This document shows, piece after piece, positions 30,158 to 38,539 of a stretch of 64,000 nt of DNA (positions within the stretch are counted from its first letter, which is position 1; each line of letters starts with the position of its first letter). The notes under the pieces were generated by a model that was not told where the DNA came from, searched no databases, and saw only the letters and a list, made by a program, of their open reading frames with translations. Source of the DNA: JAWLHU01 sp049324875 (GTDB lineage Bacteria; Bacillota; Sulfobacillia; Symbiobacteriales; Symbiobacteriaceae); assembly GCA_049324875.1 (NCBI GenBank), contig JBMONC010000049.1, positions 22,787 through 86,786 on the forward strand, read 5' to 3'. A program made the translations under genes and the position numbers.

Positions 30158-32596
30158 TTGCCCAATTCCCGACGATCCCAGGGGCCGCAGCCCGGAAAGC
30201 CGCCGAAGAAGAAGCGGAGCCGCCGCTGGATTGGCTATACGCTGCTGATTCTGCTGGGGATGCTGCTGGGCGGCGCCGGACTCGCCGGAGCCTTTGTCTA
30301 TCAGGCCTACCAGGACCTGCCCGTCTTCGAGGAGTTCGACCCGAGCCTCACCTCGGTGATCTACGACCGGACGGGCAAGAAGGTCTACGAGCTGGCGGAT
30401 GAGGAGAACCGCACCCTGGTCAAGATTGACCAGATCCCCCAGGAGGTGCAGGATGCCTTCATCGCCATCGAAGACCACCGGTTCTACGACCACTTCGGCA
30501 TCGACCCGATCCGGTTCGCCGGCGCAATCTGGTCGAACATCAAGTACCTGCTGAAGGTGCCGGGCTCGCAGGTGGAGGGCGGCTCCACCATCACCATGCA
30601 GCTGGCCCGCAACGCCTTCCTCACCCTGGACCAGACCATCAAGCGGAAGGTCCAGGAGATGCTGATCGCCGTCGACCTGGAGAAGCGGTATACCAAGAAG
30701 CAGATCCTGGAGCAGTACCTGAACACCGTCGCCTTCGGCGGTCAGGCCTACGGCATCGAGGCGGCAGCGCAGCAGTACTTCTCCAAGCACGCCAAGGACC
30801 TGACCCTCTCCGAGGCGGCGCTGCTGGCCGGCATCCTGAAGGGCCCCTCGGAATACAGCCCCTTCACCAACCTGGAGGGAGCCTTGGAGCGGCGGGAGAT
30901 CGTGCTGGACCTGATGGTGGAGCACGGCTACCTGAAGCCGGAGCGGGCCGAGGCGGTCAAGAAGGAGACGCCGGTGATCAAGCGGGCGGAGGTGACCCCC
31001 ACCTCCATCACTTTCAACGGCGACTGGTATGTCGACCACGTGATCACCATCCTGACCGACCCGGAGCAGGCGGCCAAGTACAAGCTGCCCACCTTCACGG
31101 CGGACGACCTGCTGCGCAAGGGGCTGAAGATCCACACGGCGCTCAACCTGGAGTACCAGAAGATCGCCCAGGAGACGCTGGCGAAGGTGATTCCGGAGGA
31201 GACGAAGATCTACAGCGCCCAGAAGGATCCCGAGGTGCCGCAGGGCGCTGTGGTGATCATGGACCACCGCAGCGGCGAGGTGCTGGCGCTGGTGGGCGGG
31301 CTGCAGCACGAGCGGATGCTGGGGCTGAACCGGGCGACCCAGGCCCGGCGGGACCCGGGCTCCACCATCAAGCCGCTGGTGGCCTACCTGCCCGCCATCG
31401 ACCTGCTGGGCTGGGGGCCGGCCACGGTGATCGACGACTCGCCCCCGCGGTTGAACGACAAGGGGGACAACGTCTGGCCGGAGAACTACGAATTCCGCTA
31501 CGCCGGCCTGAAGCCGATGCGCTACGGCGTGGAGCAGTCGATCAACGCCATGGCGGTCCGGACCCTGGAGGCGGTCACCCCGGCCAAGGCTATCGAGTAC
31601 GGCAAGAAGCTGGGGCTCCCCCTGCTCACCTACAGGGATAATCCCCGGGTCAACGATGAGCACCTGGCGCTCACCCTGGGCGGCCTGTCGCAGGGCGTCA
31701 CCCCCATGGAGATGACCGCCGCTTACGGGGTGCTGGGCAGCCTGGGCACCAAGGCGGAACCGATCGTGGTGACCCGGATCGAGAACAAGTACGGCGAGAT
31801 CATCTGGCAGGCCCAGCCCCGCAAGGAGCAGGTGGTCAACCGGGACTCCGCCTGGCTGATGGTGGACGTGATGAAGGGCTCCATCACCAAGGGCACCGCC
31901 TCCTACGAGGCGAAGGGCTGGCATGGATGGCCGGCCGCCGGCAAGACCGGCACCACCGAGGAGTGGCATGACGCCTGGTTCCTGGGCTTCACCTCGGAGA
32001 TCGTGACCGGGGTCTGGACCGGCTACGACAACGAGGAGGGGCGGAAGCGGCTCCCCCACGGCGGCGAAGGCTGGCGCAACTGGACCGGCGCAGGCCCGCC
32101 CACCAAGATCTGGACCCAGATCATGGACCAGATCTACAAGGAGGCCCCGCCCGACTGGGAGCGGCCCAAGAGCATCGTCGCCGCCTCGGTCTGCGCCATC
32201 ACCGGGCTGCTGCCCAGCCCGCTCTGCCCGCCGGACCAGATCGTCACCGACTGGTGGCGTGCCCAGTACGTGCCGAAGAAGATCGACGACGTGCTGCAGC
32301 TGACCACCGTGGTGCAGCGGCCCTGGTTCAAGCTGAAGGACGGCACCGAGATCAAGAAGTACTATCTCTGGCAGCCTGGCTGCGAGGGCACCCCGGAGAC
32401 GCTCACCCTGATCAAGCGGCCCACCACCTGGGTAAAGCACCCGAAGGACCCGAACAACGTCTACAAGTACTGGCCGGCGGACTGGTGGAAAGAGGTGCCC
32501 ACCGACAAGTGCACCCCGGTGCAGCAACCGAAGCCGGGGACCGGCACGGGCTCCGGCAGCGTGAAGCCGCCGGCGCTCCCCCCGACCCGCCCATAG
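30158..32596 (+). CDS. Class A penicillin-binding protein (PBP1A-type)
   Basis: 812 aa; TTG at 30158 chosen for TTGGAGGTG 6 bases upstream. Basic cytoplasmic start (KPPKKKRSRRW), one span (YTLLILLGMLLGGAGLAGAF), glycosyltransferase GT51 domain about 60-230 (AFIAIEDHRFYDHFGID, GGSTITMQLARN), then the transpeptidase with SxxK in DPGSTIKPL, SxN in EQSINAM and KTG in GKTGTTEEWHD. C-terminal 120 residues are a Trp-rich, Pro-ending tail. Builds and cross-links peptidoglycan outside the membrane. Confidence 0.94.
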   Translation: MPNSRRSQGPQPGKPPKKKRSRRWIGYTLLILLGMLLGGAGLAGAFVYQAYQDLPVFEEFDPSLTSVIYDRTGKKVYELADEENRTLVKIDQIPQEVQDAFIAIEDHRFYDHFGIDPIRFAGAIWSNIKYLLKVPGSQVEGGSTITMQLARNAFLTLDQTIKRKVQEMLIAVDLEKRYTKKQILEQYLNTVAFGGQAYGIEAAAQQYFSKHAKDLTLSEAALLAGILKGPSEYSPFTNLEGALERREIVLDLMVEHGYLKPERAEAVKKETPVIKRAEVTPTSITFNGDWYVDHVITILTDPEQAAKYKLPTFTADDLLRKGLKIHTALNLEYQKIAQETLAKVIPEETKIYSAQKDPEVPQGAVVIMDHRSGEVLALVGGLQHERMLGLNRATQARRDPGSTIKPLVAYLPAIDLLGWGPATVIDDSPPRLNDKGDNVWPENYEFRYAGLKPMRYGVEQSINAMAVRTLEAVTPAKAIEYGKKLGLPLLTYRDNPRVNDEHLALTLGGLSQGVTPMEMTAAYGVLGSLGTKAEPIVVTRIENKYGEIIWQAQPRKEQVVNRDSAWLMVDVMKGSITKGTASYEAKGWHGWPAAGKTGTTEEWHDAWFLGFTSEIVTGVWTGYDNEEGRKRLPHGGEGWRNWTGAGPPTKIWTQIMDQIYKEAPPDWERPKSIVAASVCAITGLLPSPLCPPDQIVTDWWRAQYVPKKIDDVLQLTTVVQRPWFKLKDGTEIKKYYLWQPGCEGTPETLTLIKRPTTWVKHPKDPNNVYKYWPADWWKEVPTDKCTPVQQPKPGTGTGSGSVKPPALPPTRP

Positions 32597-32605
32597 CCAA
32601 AATTT

Positions 32606-32638
32606 GGAGCCGGATTGAGATCCGGCTCCTTTCCTTTA
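32606..32638 (+). terminator. PBP terminator
   Basis: GGAGCCGGAT / ATCCGGCTCC with a 4-base loop followed by TTTCCTTTATT. Confidence 0.8.
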
Positions 32639-32658
32639 TTTCCAGTTTATGCTATAAT
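32630..32658 (+). promoter_or_regulatory. Promoter of the 71-aa gene
   Basis: TATAAT at 32653-32658 with TTTCCT 17 bp upstream, overlapping the T-run of the PBP terminator. Confidence 0.5.
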
Positions 32659-32702
32659 TGAGGTGACCAGTCCAAGTCAGGCAGGGATGGGGGGTGCGTT
32701 CT

Positions 32703-32918
32703 GTGGCGAGACTGCGGGAGCTGGTGCCGGGGTGCCGCGTGGTCACCCGCTCCGGGTTTGACGGAACCGTGGTCGGCGTGGTGAAGCTGGTCGATGTGAA
32801 CGTGGTGCTGGTCAATCTCGACCTCCTCTCCGGTGAGGAGCGGAACCCGGTAGTCGTCTTCCCGGAAAACCTCATACCCATACAACAGGAACACCCGCCA
32901 CAGCCTGTGACGGGCTAG
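32703..32918 (+). CDS. Hypothetical protein, 71 aa
   Basis: GTG 32703 with GATGGGGGG 8 bases upstream (another GTG at 32694 overlaps that SD). Predicted small beta protein: LVPGCRVVTRSGFDGTVVGVVKLVDVNVVLVNLD resembles a KOW- or SH3-like barrel. The tail VVVFPENLIPIQQE is polar. Function unknown. Confidence 0.6.
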   Translation: MARLRELVPGCRVVTRSGFDGTVVGVVKLVDVNVVLVNLDLLSGEERNPVVVFPENLIPIQQEHPPQPVTG

Positions 32919-33091
32919 ATGTAACGAACGGCCAAACCCTAAGCGAGTCGCCGGGCCCGGGGGATCCCCCGGGCCCCCGGCGCGCACCGAGAATCTGCAG
33001 GCGGTTTACTGCCGCAGCAGGGGAAGGGGTGCGCGGGGGCGAACCTATGTACTCCCGCGATCCGAAGCCGCACCAGATGAGGTGATTGCCG

Positions 33092-34348
33092 ATGCTGCTC
33101 CGCGACCCGGTCCATGGCGACATCTACCTCTCCGAGATCGAGGTCCGGGTGCTGGATACGAAGGAGATGCAGCGGCTCCGGGGGATCAAGCAGCTGGGCA
33201 CCGCCCACCTGGTCTTCCCCGGCTGCGTCCACACCCGCTTCGACCACAGCCTGGGCTGTCTGCAGATGGCCCACCGGATGCTGGAGAGCCTCCGGCTGCA
33301 GGGCTACACCATCCACCCCGACGATGCGCAGCTGGTCCGGCTGGCGATGCTGGTCCACGACGTCACCCACATCCCCTACGGCCACACCTTCGAGGATGAG
33401 CGGCAGATCTTCCCCCGGCACGACGCCGGGCCCCGGCTGGAGTACTTCCTGGGGCCCCGGAGCGAGCTGGGGCGGGTGCTGGCGGAGGCGGGGGTGCTGG
33501 ACGGGGTGAAGGGGATCCTGACCGGCCATCCGCCGGTGCCCTGGATGGGCCAGGTGGTCTCCTCCACCATTGACGCCGACCTGCTGGACTACCTCCGGCG
33601 TGACTCCTTCTTCGCCGGGCTGCGGATGAACTTCGACGACCGCATCTTCTCCTACTTCTACCTGGAGGAGGGGAAGCTGCTGGTCAACATGGTGAAGCAC
33701 GGCCTGGACCGGCCCGACGCCCGGACGGAGATCATCCACCTGCTGCGGATGCGCTACGTGCTGACCGAGCGGATCTACCTGCACCACGCCAAGATCGCCT
33801 CCGGGGCGATGATCTCCAAGGCGGTGGAGCTGCACGCCAAGGGCGCCCTGCGGGGCGAGGAGGCGCTCTACGACCTGGGGGATCAGACCTTCATGGACCT
33901 GATGGCCCGCCTCCCCGGGCCGGGGGTGATCCAGCAGCTGATCGAGGGGGTCGCCTCCCGGCGGCTCTACAAGCGGGCCTACGTCCTCTCCCTCTACTCC
34001 CTGGGCGAAAACCGGGACGGCTTCATCCGGCGCTACGCCGGCCAGTCGGCCGAGCGGGAGGAGCTGGAGAACCAGATCGCCGCCAAGGCGCGGCTGAAGC
34101 CGGGGCAGGTGATCCTCTACTGCCCGAAGGCCTCCTTCTTCAAGGAGGTCCGGGTGCCGGTCAAGTCGCGGATCGGGGTGGGGCCGCTCTACGAGGTGGA
34201 CAGCTCCGGCGAGGTGGCGGCCATGGCCCGGCAGTACGAGGGGCTCTGGCGGACCTACGTCTTTTGTCCGCCCGAGAAGGTCGATGCGGTCCGGCGGGCC
34301 TGCGAGAAGCTCTTCGAGTACCCCAGCGAACTGACCCCGCACACCTAG
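33092..34348 (+). CDS. HD-superfamily phosphohydrolase
   Basis: 418 aa, ATG 33092 (GAGGTGA upstream; TTG at 33086 is an alternative). SAMHD1-like HD layout: RDPVHGDIYLSEIE, H in CVHTRFDHSLG, HD in AMLVHDVTHIPYGH, and the last metal Asp in IDADLLDYLRRD. Such enzymes cleave phosphoester bonds, often in nucleotides; the substrate is unknown. Ends 48 bp before the convergent radical SAM gene with a shared hairpin between. Confidence 0.88.
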   Translation: MLLRDPVHGDIYLSEIEVRVLDTKEMQRLRGIKQLGTAHLVFPGCVHTRFDHSLGCLQMAHRMLESLRLQGYTIHPDDAQLVRLAMLVHDVTHIPYGHTFEDERQIFPRHDAGPRLEYFLGPRSELGRVLAEAGVLDGVKGILTGHPPVPWMGQVVSSTIDADLLDYLRRDSFFAGLRMNFDDRIFSYFYLEEGKLLVNMVKHGLDRPDARTEIIHLLRMRYVLTERIYLHHAKIASGAMISKAVELHAKGALRGEEALYDLGDQTFMDLMARLPGPGVIQQLIEGVASRRLYKRAYVLSLYSLGENRDGFIRRYAGQSAEREELENQIAAKARLKPGQVILYCPKASFFKEVRVPVKSRIGVGPLYEVDSSGEVAAMARQYEGLWRTYVFCPPEKVDAVRRACEKLFEYPSELTPHT

Positions 34349-34360
34349 CGGATAAGGGGA

Positions 34361-34387
34361 GAGGGACGGCCGGTGCGGCCATCCCTC
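34361..34387. terminator. Hairpin between HD gene and radical SAM gene
   Basis: GAGGGACGGCC / GGCCATCCCTC, one mismatch, 5-base loop, followed on the plus strand by CCTCTTTCTTT. Serves the HD gene and possibly the convergent gene. Confidence 0.6.
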
Positions 34388-34396
34388 CCTCTTTCT

Positions 34397-35530
34397 TTAG
34401 GCCCCTGCCATGGGCGAGGTGTGCGCTGCCAGATCCCGCCGGAGCCGTTCGGCGATGTGGCTGATCACGGCCAGCAGGTCGGCGCAGTGGACGCTGGGGT
34501 TGGCGAAGCCGTTGGCGTGGCTGAACCGGTGGGGCATGTAGCCCCCGCCGCAGACCGCGTAGACCGGACAGCTCCGGCACTGGAGGGGCAGCAGCTCCTG
34601 GTTGCGCACGCAGAGGTCGAAGAGCGGGTTCTCGTACAGCTCCTCGATCTCACTGGTGGCCACGTTCAGCCCCAGCTGGGTCATGCCGTTGCCGCATGTC
34701 CGGATCACATCCAGCGGCTCGATGGAGCCGTCGGTCTCCACCACCACCATCTCCAGCGGGTGCGGCCCCAGGGCATCCAGCTGGTGGCGGCCGGTCAGCA
34801 GGGACTGCATGACGGTCTCAAACCAGCGGATGTGGATCCGGGGGTCGCCCGCCTCATACCATGCATCGAAGAGTTCGATGTAGTACCGGGCCAGAGCGCC
34901 CGCCGGCCAGGGCGGCAGCAGGTCATGGTGGTAGTCGGGCCAGAGGAAGTCCATCCAGGTGATGCCCAGCTGGAGGAAGTGGCGGTAGATCTCCACCCCC
35001 GGAAACTCCGGGTTGGCCACCACCAGCACCCCCCAGCCCGGCGCCGCCGGGCCGAGTCCGGCCATCAGCTCGATCGCCTGCCGGACACGGGCGTAGCTCC
35101 CCCGTCCGGCGTGGTCCACCCGGTAGCGGTCATGCTGCTCGGGCGGGCCGTCCATCGAGATGCCGATGGTGGCCCCGTGGGCCTTGAAGAGCTCGACCGT
35201 CTCCCGGTCCAGCAGGGTGGCGTTGGTCTGCATCCCGATCTCCACCCGAACGCCCTCGGGCGCCCGCCGGCGGGCCTCGGTCAGGAACCAGCCGATCCAC
35301 TCCTTGCCGGCCAGCATCGGCTCGCCGCCGTGCAGGACCAACTTCAGGCCGCTCACCCCCTGGCGCCGGGCGTACCCGTAGATCCGCTCCAGGGTCTGGA
35401 GCGCCACCTCCCGGGCCATCACCTTCGGCCGCTTCAGGAAGGTGGTATCACCCATGTTGAACATGTAGCAGTAGCTACAGTTAAGATTGCAGAGGGCGGC
35501 GATCTTGATGATGAAGTTGTTGGCGGCCAC
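34397..35530 (-). CDS. Radical SAM/SPASM peptide-modifying enzyme
   Basis: 377 aa from GTG 35530 with GCGAGGTG upstream. The radical SAM 4Fe-4S site is CNLNCSYCYMF near residue 15, the SAM-binding strand is LVLHGGEPM, and GISMDGPPEQHD follows. The C-terminal SPASM region supplies auxiliary-cluster cysteines (TCGNGMTQLGLN, CVRNQ, CRSCPVYAVCGGGYMPHR, VHC). It resembles FxsB-like RiPP maturases. A 64-residue precursor-like gene lies 44 bp upstream, so this enzyme probably cross-links residues of that peptide. Confidence 0.9.
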   Translation of the reverse strand: MAANNFIIKIAALCNLNCSYCYMFNMGDTTFLKRPKVMAREVALQTLERIYGYARRQGVSGLKLVLHGGEPMLAGKEWIGWFLTEARRRAPEGVRVEIGMQTNATLLDRETVELFKAHGATIGISMDGPPEQHDRYRVDHAGRGSYARVRQAIELMAGLGPAAPGWGVLVVANPEFPGVEIYRHFLQLGITWMDFLWPDYHHDLLPPWPAGALARYYIELFDAWYEAGDPRIHIRWFETVMQSLLTGRHQLDALGPHPLEMVVVETDGSIEPLDVIRTCGNGMTQLGLNVATSEIEELYENPLFDLCVRNQELLPLQCRSCPVYAVCGGGYMPHRFSHANGFANPSVHCADLLAVISHIAERLRRDLAAHTSPMAGA

Positions 35531-35574
35531 GCGCGACACCTCGCTTCCGGTCAGGGTTGGGGAGCCGGCGGGGC

Positions 35575-35769
35575 CTAGAAGCTCAGGCTGAAGTCGAGGC
35601 TGAAGCGGGCCATCGCCCCGACCTCGCCGGCCTTCTTGGCATCCAGGAGCATCTCCTTGATGATCGGGTTGAGCCGCTCCAGGTCCTCGAGCCGGGCCAC
35701 CGCCATCTTGATCTCCTTCGGGGCCTTCTCGATCTGGATCGGCTGCTTCGGAGACAGACGCTTCGGCAT
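35575..35769 (-). CDS. Candidate RiPP precursor peptide, 64 aa
   Basis: ATG 35769 with GGGAGG 9 bases upstream (an ATG at 35778 overlaps the SD). Charged helical leader (MPKRLSPKQPIQIEKAPKE, MAVARLEDLERLNPIIKEML), then the core end GEVGAMARFSLDFSLSF. The Phe-Ser-Leu repeat and terminal aromatic residues fit cyclophane-type cross-linking by SPASM enzymes. The neighbouring maturase makes the assignment plausible. No exporter or protease is visible nearby. Confidence 0.72.
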   Translation of the reverse strand: MPKRLSPKQPIQIEKAPKEIKMAVARLEDLERLNPIIKEMLLDAKKAGEVGAMARFSLDFSLSF

Positions 35770-35944
35770 GGTACTCATCCTCCCTACCGTGGTTTGGGCG
35801 ATTCGCCCGCCTCCTATCTTCGCACCGGTGGATTCCCAACCCTTGGAATCTTTGGGGTTTCACCCGGGGGCGCAGGGCAGGAGTCGCCACCGCAGGGGCG
35901 AATCTTTTTTCTGATTGGACGCGTCGGACAGGGGGAGTCAGGCG

Positions 35945-38491
35945 ATGTCGGGTGAGCGCGGGGCTGCGGCGGGCAGCCGCGCCGGCAACCTGCCGGCGCC
36001 GATCAGCACCTTCATCGGCCGTCAGCAGGAGATGGCCACCGTGCAACAGATGCTCAACGCCCACCGGCTGGTCACGCTGGTGGGCTCCGGCGGCATGGGC
36101 AAGACCCGGCTGGCGATCGAGGCCTGCCGGCCCCTGGTGGGCCAGTGGGCGGACGGCATCTGGCTGGTGGAGCTGGCGGCGGTTACCGACCCGGCCCGGA
36201 TCACGCAGGTGGCGACCGGGGCGCTCGGGCTCCCGGAGACGGCGCCCGGCGAGGGCTTTGCGGCGCTCCTCCACCACCTGCGGCACCGCCGGGCCCTGCT
36301 GCTCCTGGACAACTGTGAGCACCTGCTGGAGGCCTGCGCCGGCTTCGCCCTCGATCTGCTGCAGGGCTGCCCTCACCTGCGGATCCTGGCCACCAGCCGG
36401 GCCGCTCTCGGGGTGCCGGGTGAAGCGCTCTGCCGGGTGGAGACGCTCCCCCTGCCGAAGCGGGCCGACCTCCCGACCCTCTCGCCGGAGGAGATCCTGA
36501 GCTTTGACGCCGTGCAGCTGCTGGTGGAGCGGATCCGTGCCATCCGGCCCAGCTTCCGTCTCGATCCGGAGAGCGCCCGGACGCTGGCCGAGATCTGCAT
36601 CCGGCTGGATGGGGTCCCGCTGGCGCTGGAGCTGGCGGCGGCCCGCACCAAGCTGCTCAGCCCCGAGCAGATCGCCCTGCGGCTGGACGACCGGCTTCAC
36701 CTGCTGACCGATGGTTCCCGCACGGCCCTCCCCCGGCAGCAGACGCTGAAGGCCTTGCTGGACTGGAGCTTCGACCTGCTGCCGCCCACCGAGCAGGCGC
36801 TCTTCCGGCGGCTGGCCGTCTTCCAGGGCGACTGGAGCCTGGAGGCGGTGGAGGCGGTCGCCGGGGACGGGGAGGGCGGATCGCTGATCGACCTGCTGGG
36901 CAGGCTGGTGGACCATTCGCTGGTCAACACCCGGGAGGTGGACGGGTCGATCCGGTACTCGATGCTGGAGACGATCCGCGAGTACGCCCTGGTCAAACTG
37001 GAGGAGTCGGGTGAGCAGGCGCCCGTCCGGAAGCGCCACCTGGACTGGCTGCTCCGGCTGGTGGAGGGGCCGGCCGCCGCCATGACCAGCGCCGAGCGCT
37101 GGCGGGTGCTGGGGAGGGAGCTGGAGAACATCCGGGCGGCGATGGCCTGGGCCCTGGGCCCCGGGGAGGATCCGGGGGCGGCGGCGCGGCTCTTCACCGC
37201 TGTTCTGGAGTTCTGGCACGCCGGGGTCCTGGAGGGCGAGCGCTGGTTGAAGGCGATCCTGGCGAAGAGCTACCGCCTTCCCCCCGAGCTTCTGGTTCGC
37301 CTCCTGTTGGATGGGGCCCGCATGTCGCTCTGGCAGCGGGATATGCCCGGTCTGGAAGGGCTGGCGCAGCGGGCGCTGGAGATCAGCCGGCAGACAGGGA
37401 ACACCGAGGGGGCGGTGGAGGCCCGCGGGAAGCTCGCGATCGCCGCGCTGATGAAGGGCGAGTACCCGCGCGGGGAGGCGCTGGCGCAGGCTGTCCTGCA
37501 GGAGGCCCGGGAGATCGGGGATACCGAGCTGGAGGGCCAGCTGCTCAACCAGCTGGGCCGTACGAAGCTGGTCGGCGGGCAGTGGGAGGAGGCTGAAGCC
37601 ATCCTGCGCCAGGCGGCGGCCGTCAACCAGGCGGGCGGCTTCCTGATGATCCTGGACGGGGTGCTGCACAACCTGGGCTGGCTCCGCCTGCGCCAGCGCC
37701 GCCTCGCCGAGGCGGAGGCGCTCCAGCGGGAGCGGCGGCAGCTGCTGGAGGGGATGCAGCTGGGGCTGAACCCCCGGTTTGTGGAACAGGAGGCCCGGAT
37801 CAGCTACCTGCGGGGGGAGTACCGGCAGGCGGTGGCCCTCTGCCAGGAGGCGCTGGCCCTGATGACCTCCGGCCAGTCGAGCCAGAACCAGCAGAGCGTC
37901 GAGGTGCTGATGGCCCTCGCCTATCTGCGGCTGGGCCACCTTCCGGAGGCGGTGGCGCTGCTGGAGGGGGCGGTGGGGCGGGTGGCGCGCCAGGGGTGGC
38001 CGCGGGGCTACCTGCCGGCAGCGGAGTGCGCCCTGCTGGCCGAGGCCCGCCGGGAGTGGCTGAGGGCCGCCTTCCTGACGGGGGCCTCCCCCGAGGTGGC
38101 CGACCTCTACTGGGGTGCCGAGGGGGAGCTGGAGGCAGCCCAGCCCGCCCTGCGGGCGGCGCTTGGGGAGGAGCGGTACACAGCGGCCCTCCGGGCGGGC
38201 CGGAGCGCCCCCCTGGAGCGGGTGGTGGCGGTCTGCCTGGGGCAGGCGGAGGTGGCCCTGCCGGATGCGCCGAAACCGCCGCCGGAGCCTGCGCTGCCGG
38301 ACGGGCTGACCAGCCGGGAGGTGGAGGTGATCTCCCTGGCTGCCCAGGGGCTGAGCGACCGGGAGATCGCGGCCCGGCTCTTCATCTCGCCCCGGACGGT
38401 GGAGACCCACCTGCGGAACATCTACAACAAGGTCGGGGTAAGCAAGCGGGCCGCCCTGGTGGCCTACGCCCTGCGGCACGGACTGGCATAA
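35945..38491 (+). CDS. Large LuxR-family regulator with NTPase and TPR domains
   Basis: 848 aa, ATG 35945 behind GGGGGAG. STAND-type ATPase at about 20-300 (GSGGMGKTRLA Walker A, ALLLLDNCEH Walker B, LRILATSRAAL sensor region), a winged-helix and then TPR-like helices to about 770, and a C-terminal LuxR HTH (LTSREVEVISLAAQGLSDRE, LFISPRTVETHLRNIYNKVG). Such proteins sense a ligand through the TPR part. Divergent from the RiPP-like genes, so it may control them. Confidence 0.88.
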   Translation: MSGERGAAAGSRAGNLPAPISTFIGRQQEMATVQQMLNAHRLVTLVGSGGMGKTRLAIEACRPLVGQWADGIWLVELAAVTDPARITQVATGALGLPETAPGEGFAALLHHLRHRRALLLLDNCEHLLEACAGFALDLLQGCPHLRILATSRAALGVPGEALCRVETLPLPKRADLPTLSPEEILSFDAVQLLVERIRAIRPSFRLDPESARTLAEICIRLDGVPLALELAAARTKLLSPEQIALRLDDRLHLLTDGSRTALPRQQTLKALLDWSFDLLPPTEQALFRRLAVFQGDWSLEAVEAVAGDGEGGSLIDLLGRLVDHSLVNTREVDGSIRYSMLETIREYALVKLEESGEQAPVRKRHLDWLLRLVEGPAAAMTSAERWRVLGRELENIRAAMAWALGPGEDPGAAARLFTAVLEFWHAGVLEGERWLKAILAKSYRLPPELLVRLLLDGARMSLWQRDMPGLEGLAQRALEISRQTGNTEGAVEARGKLAIAALMKGEYPRGEALAQAVLQEAREIGDTELEGQLLNQLGRTKLVGGQWEEAEAILRQAAAVNQAGGFLMILDGVLHNLGWLRLRQRRLAEAEALQRERRQLLEGMQLGLNPRFVEQEARISYLRGEYRQAVALCQEALALMTSGQSSQNQQSVEVLMALAYLRLGHLPEAVALLEGAVGRVARQGWPRGYLPAAECALLAEARREWLRAAFLTGASPEVADLYWGAEGELEAAQPALRAALGEERYTAALRAGRSAPLERVVAVCLGQAEVALPDAPKPPPEPALPDGLTSREVEVISLAAQGLSDREIAARLFISPRTVETHLRNIYNKVGVSKRAALVAYALRHGLA

Positions 38492-38495
38492 GCGA

Positions 38496-38530
38496 GGAAG
38501 GCGGTACACCCGGGTGGTGCACCGCCTTCC
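38496..38530. terminator. Bidirectional terminator between LuxR and mutS2 genes
   Basis: GGAAGGCGGT / ACCGCCTTCC, perfect 10-bp arms, then GGTTTTCG on the plus strand; it lies between two convergent stops. Confidence 0.65.
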
Positions 38531-38539
38531 GGTTTTCGT

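Noticed and set aside
30074..32527. 817-codon leftward frame opposite the PBP gene
   Set aside because: Shadow; the PBP frame has all catalytic motifs.
35531..38509. Long leftward open frame continuing upstream of the radical SAM gene
   Set aside because: It is the antisense shadow of the LuxR-family gene; high GC keeps frames open. The real start is GTG 35530 with a ribosome site.
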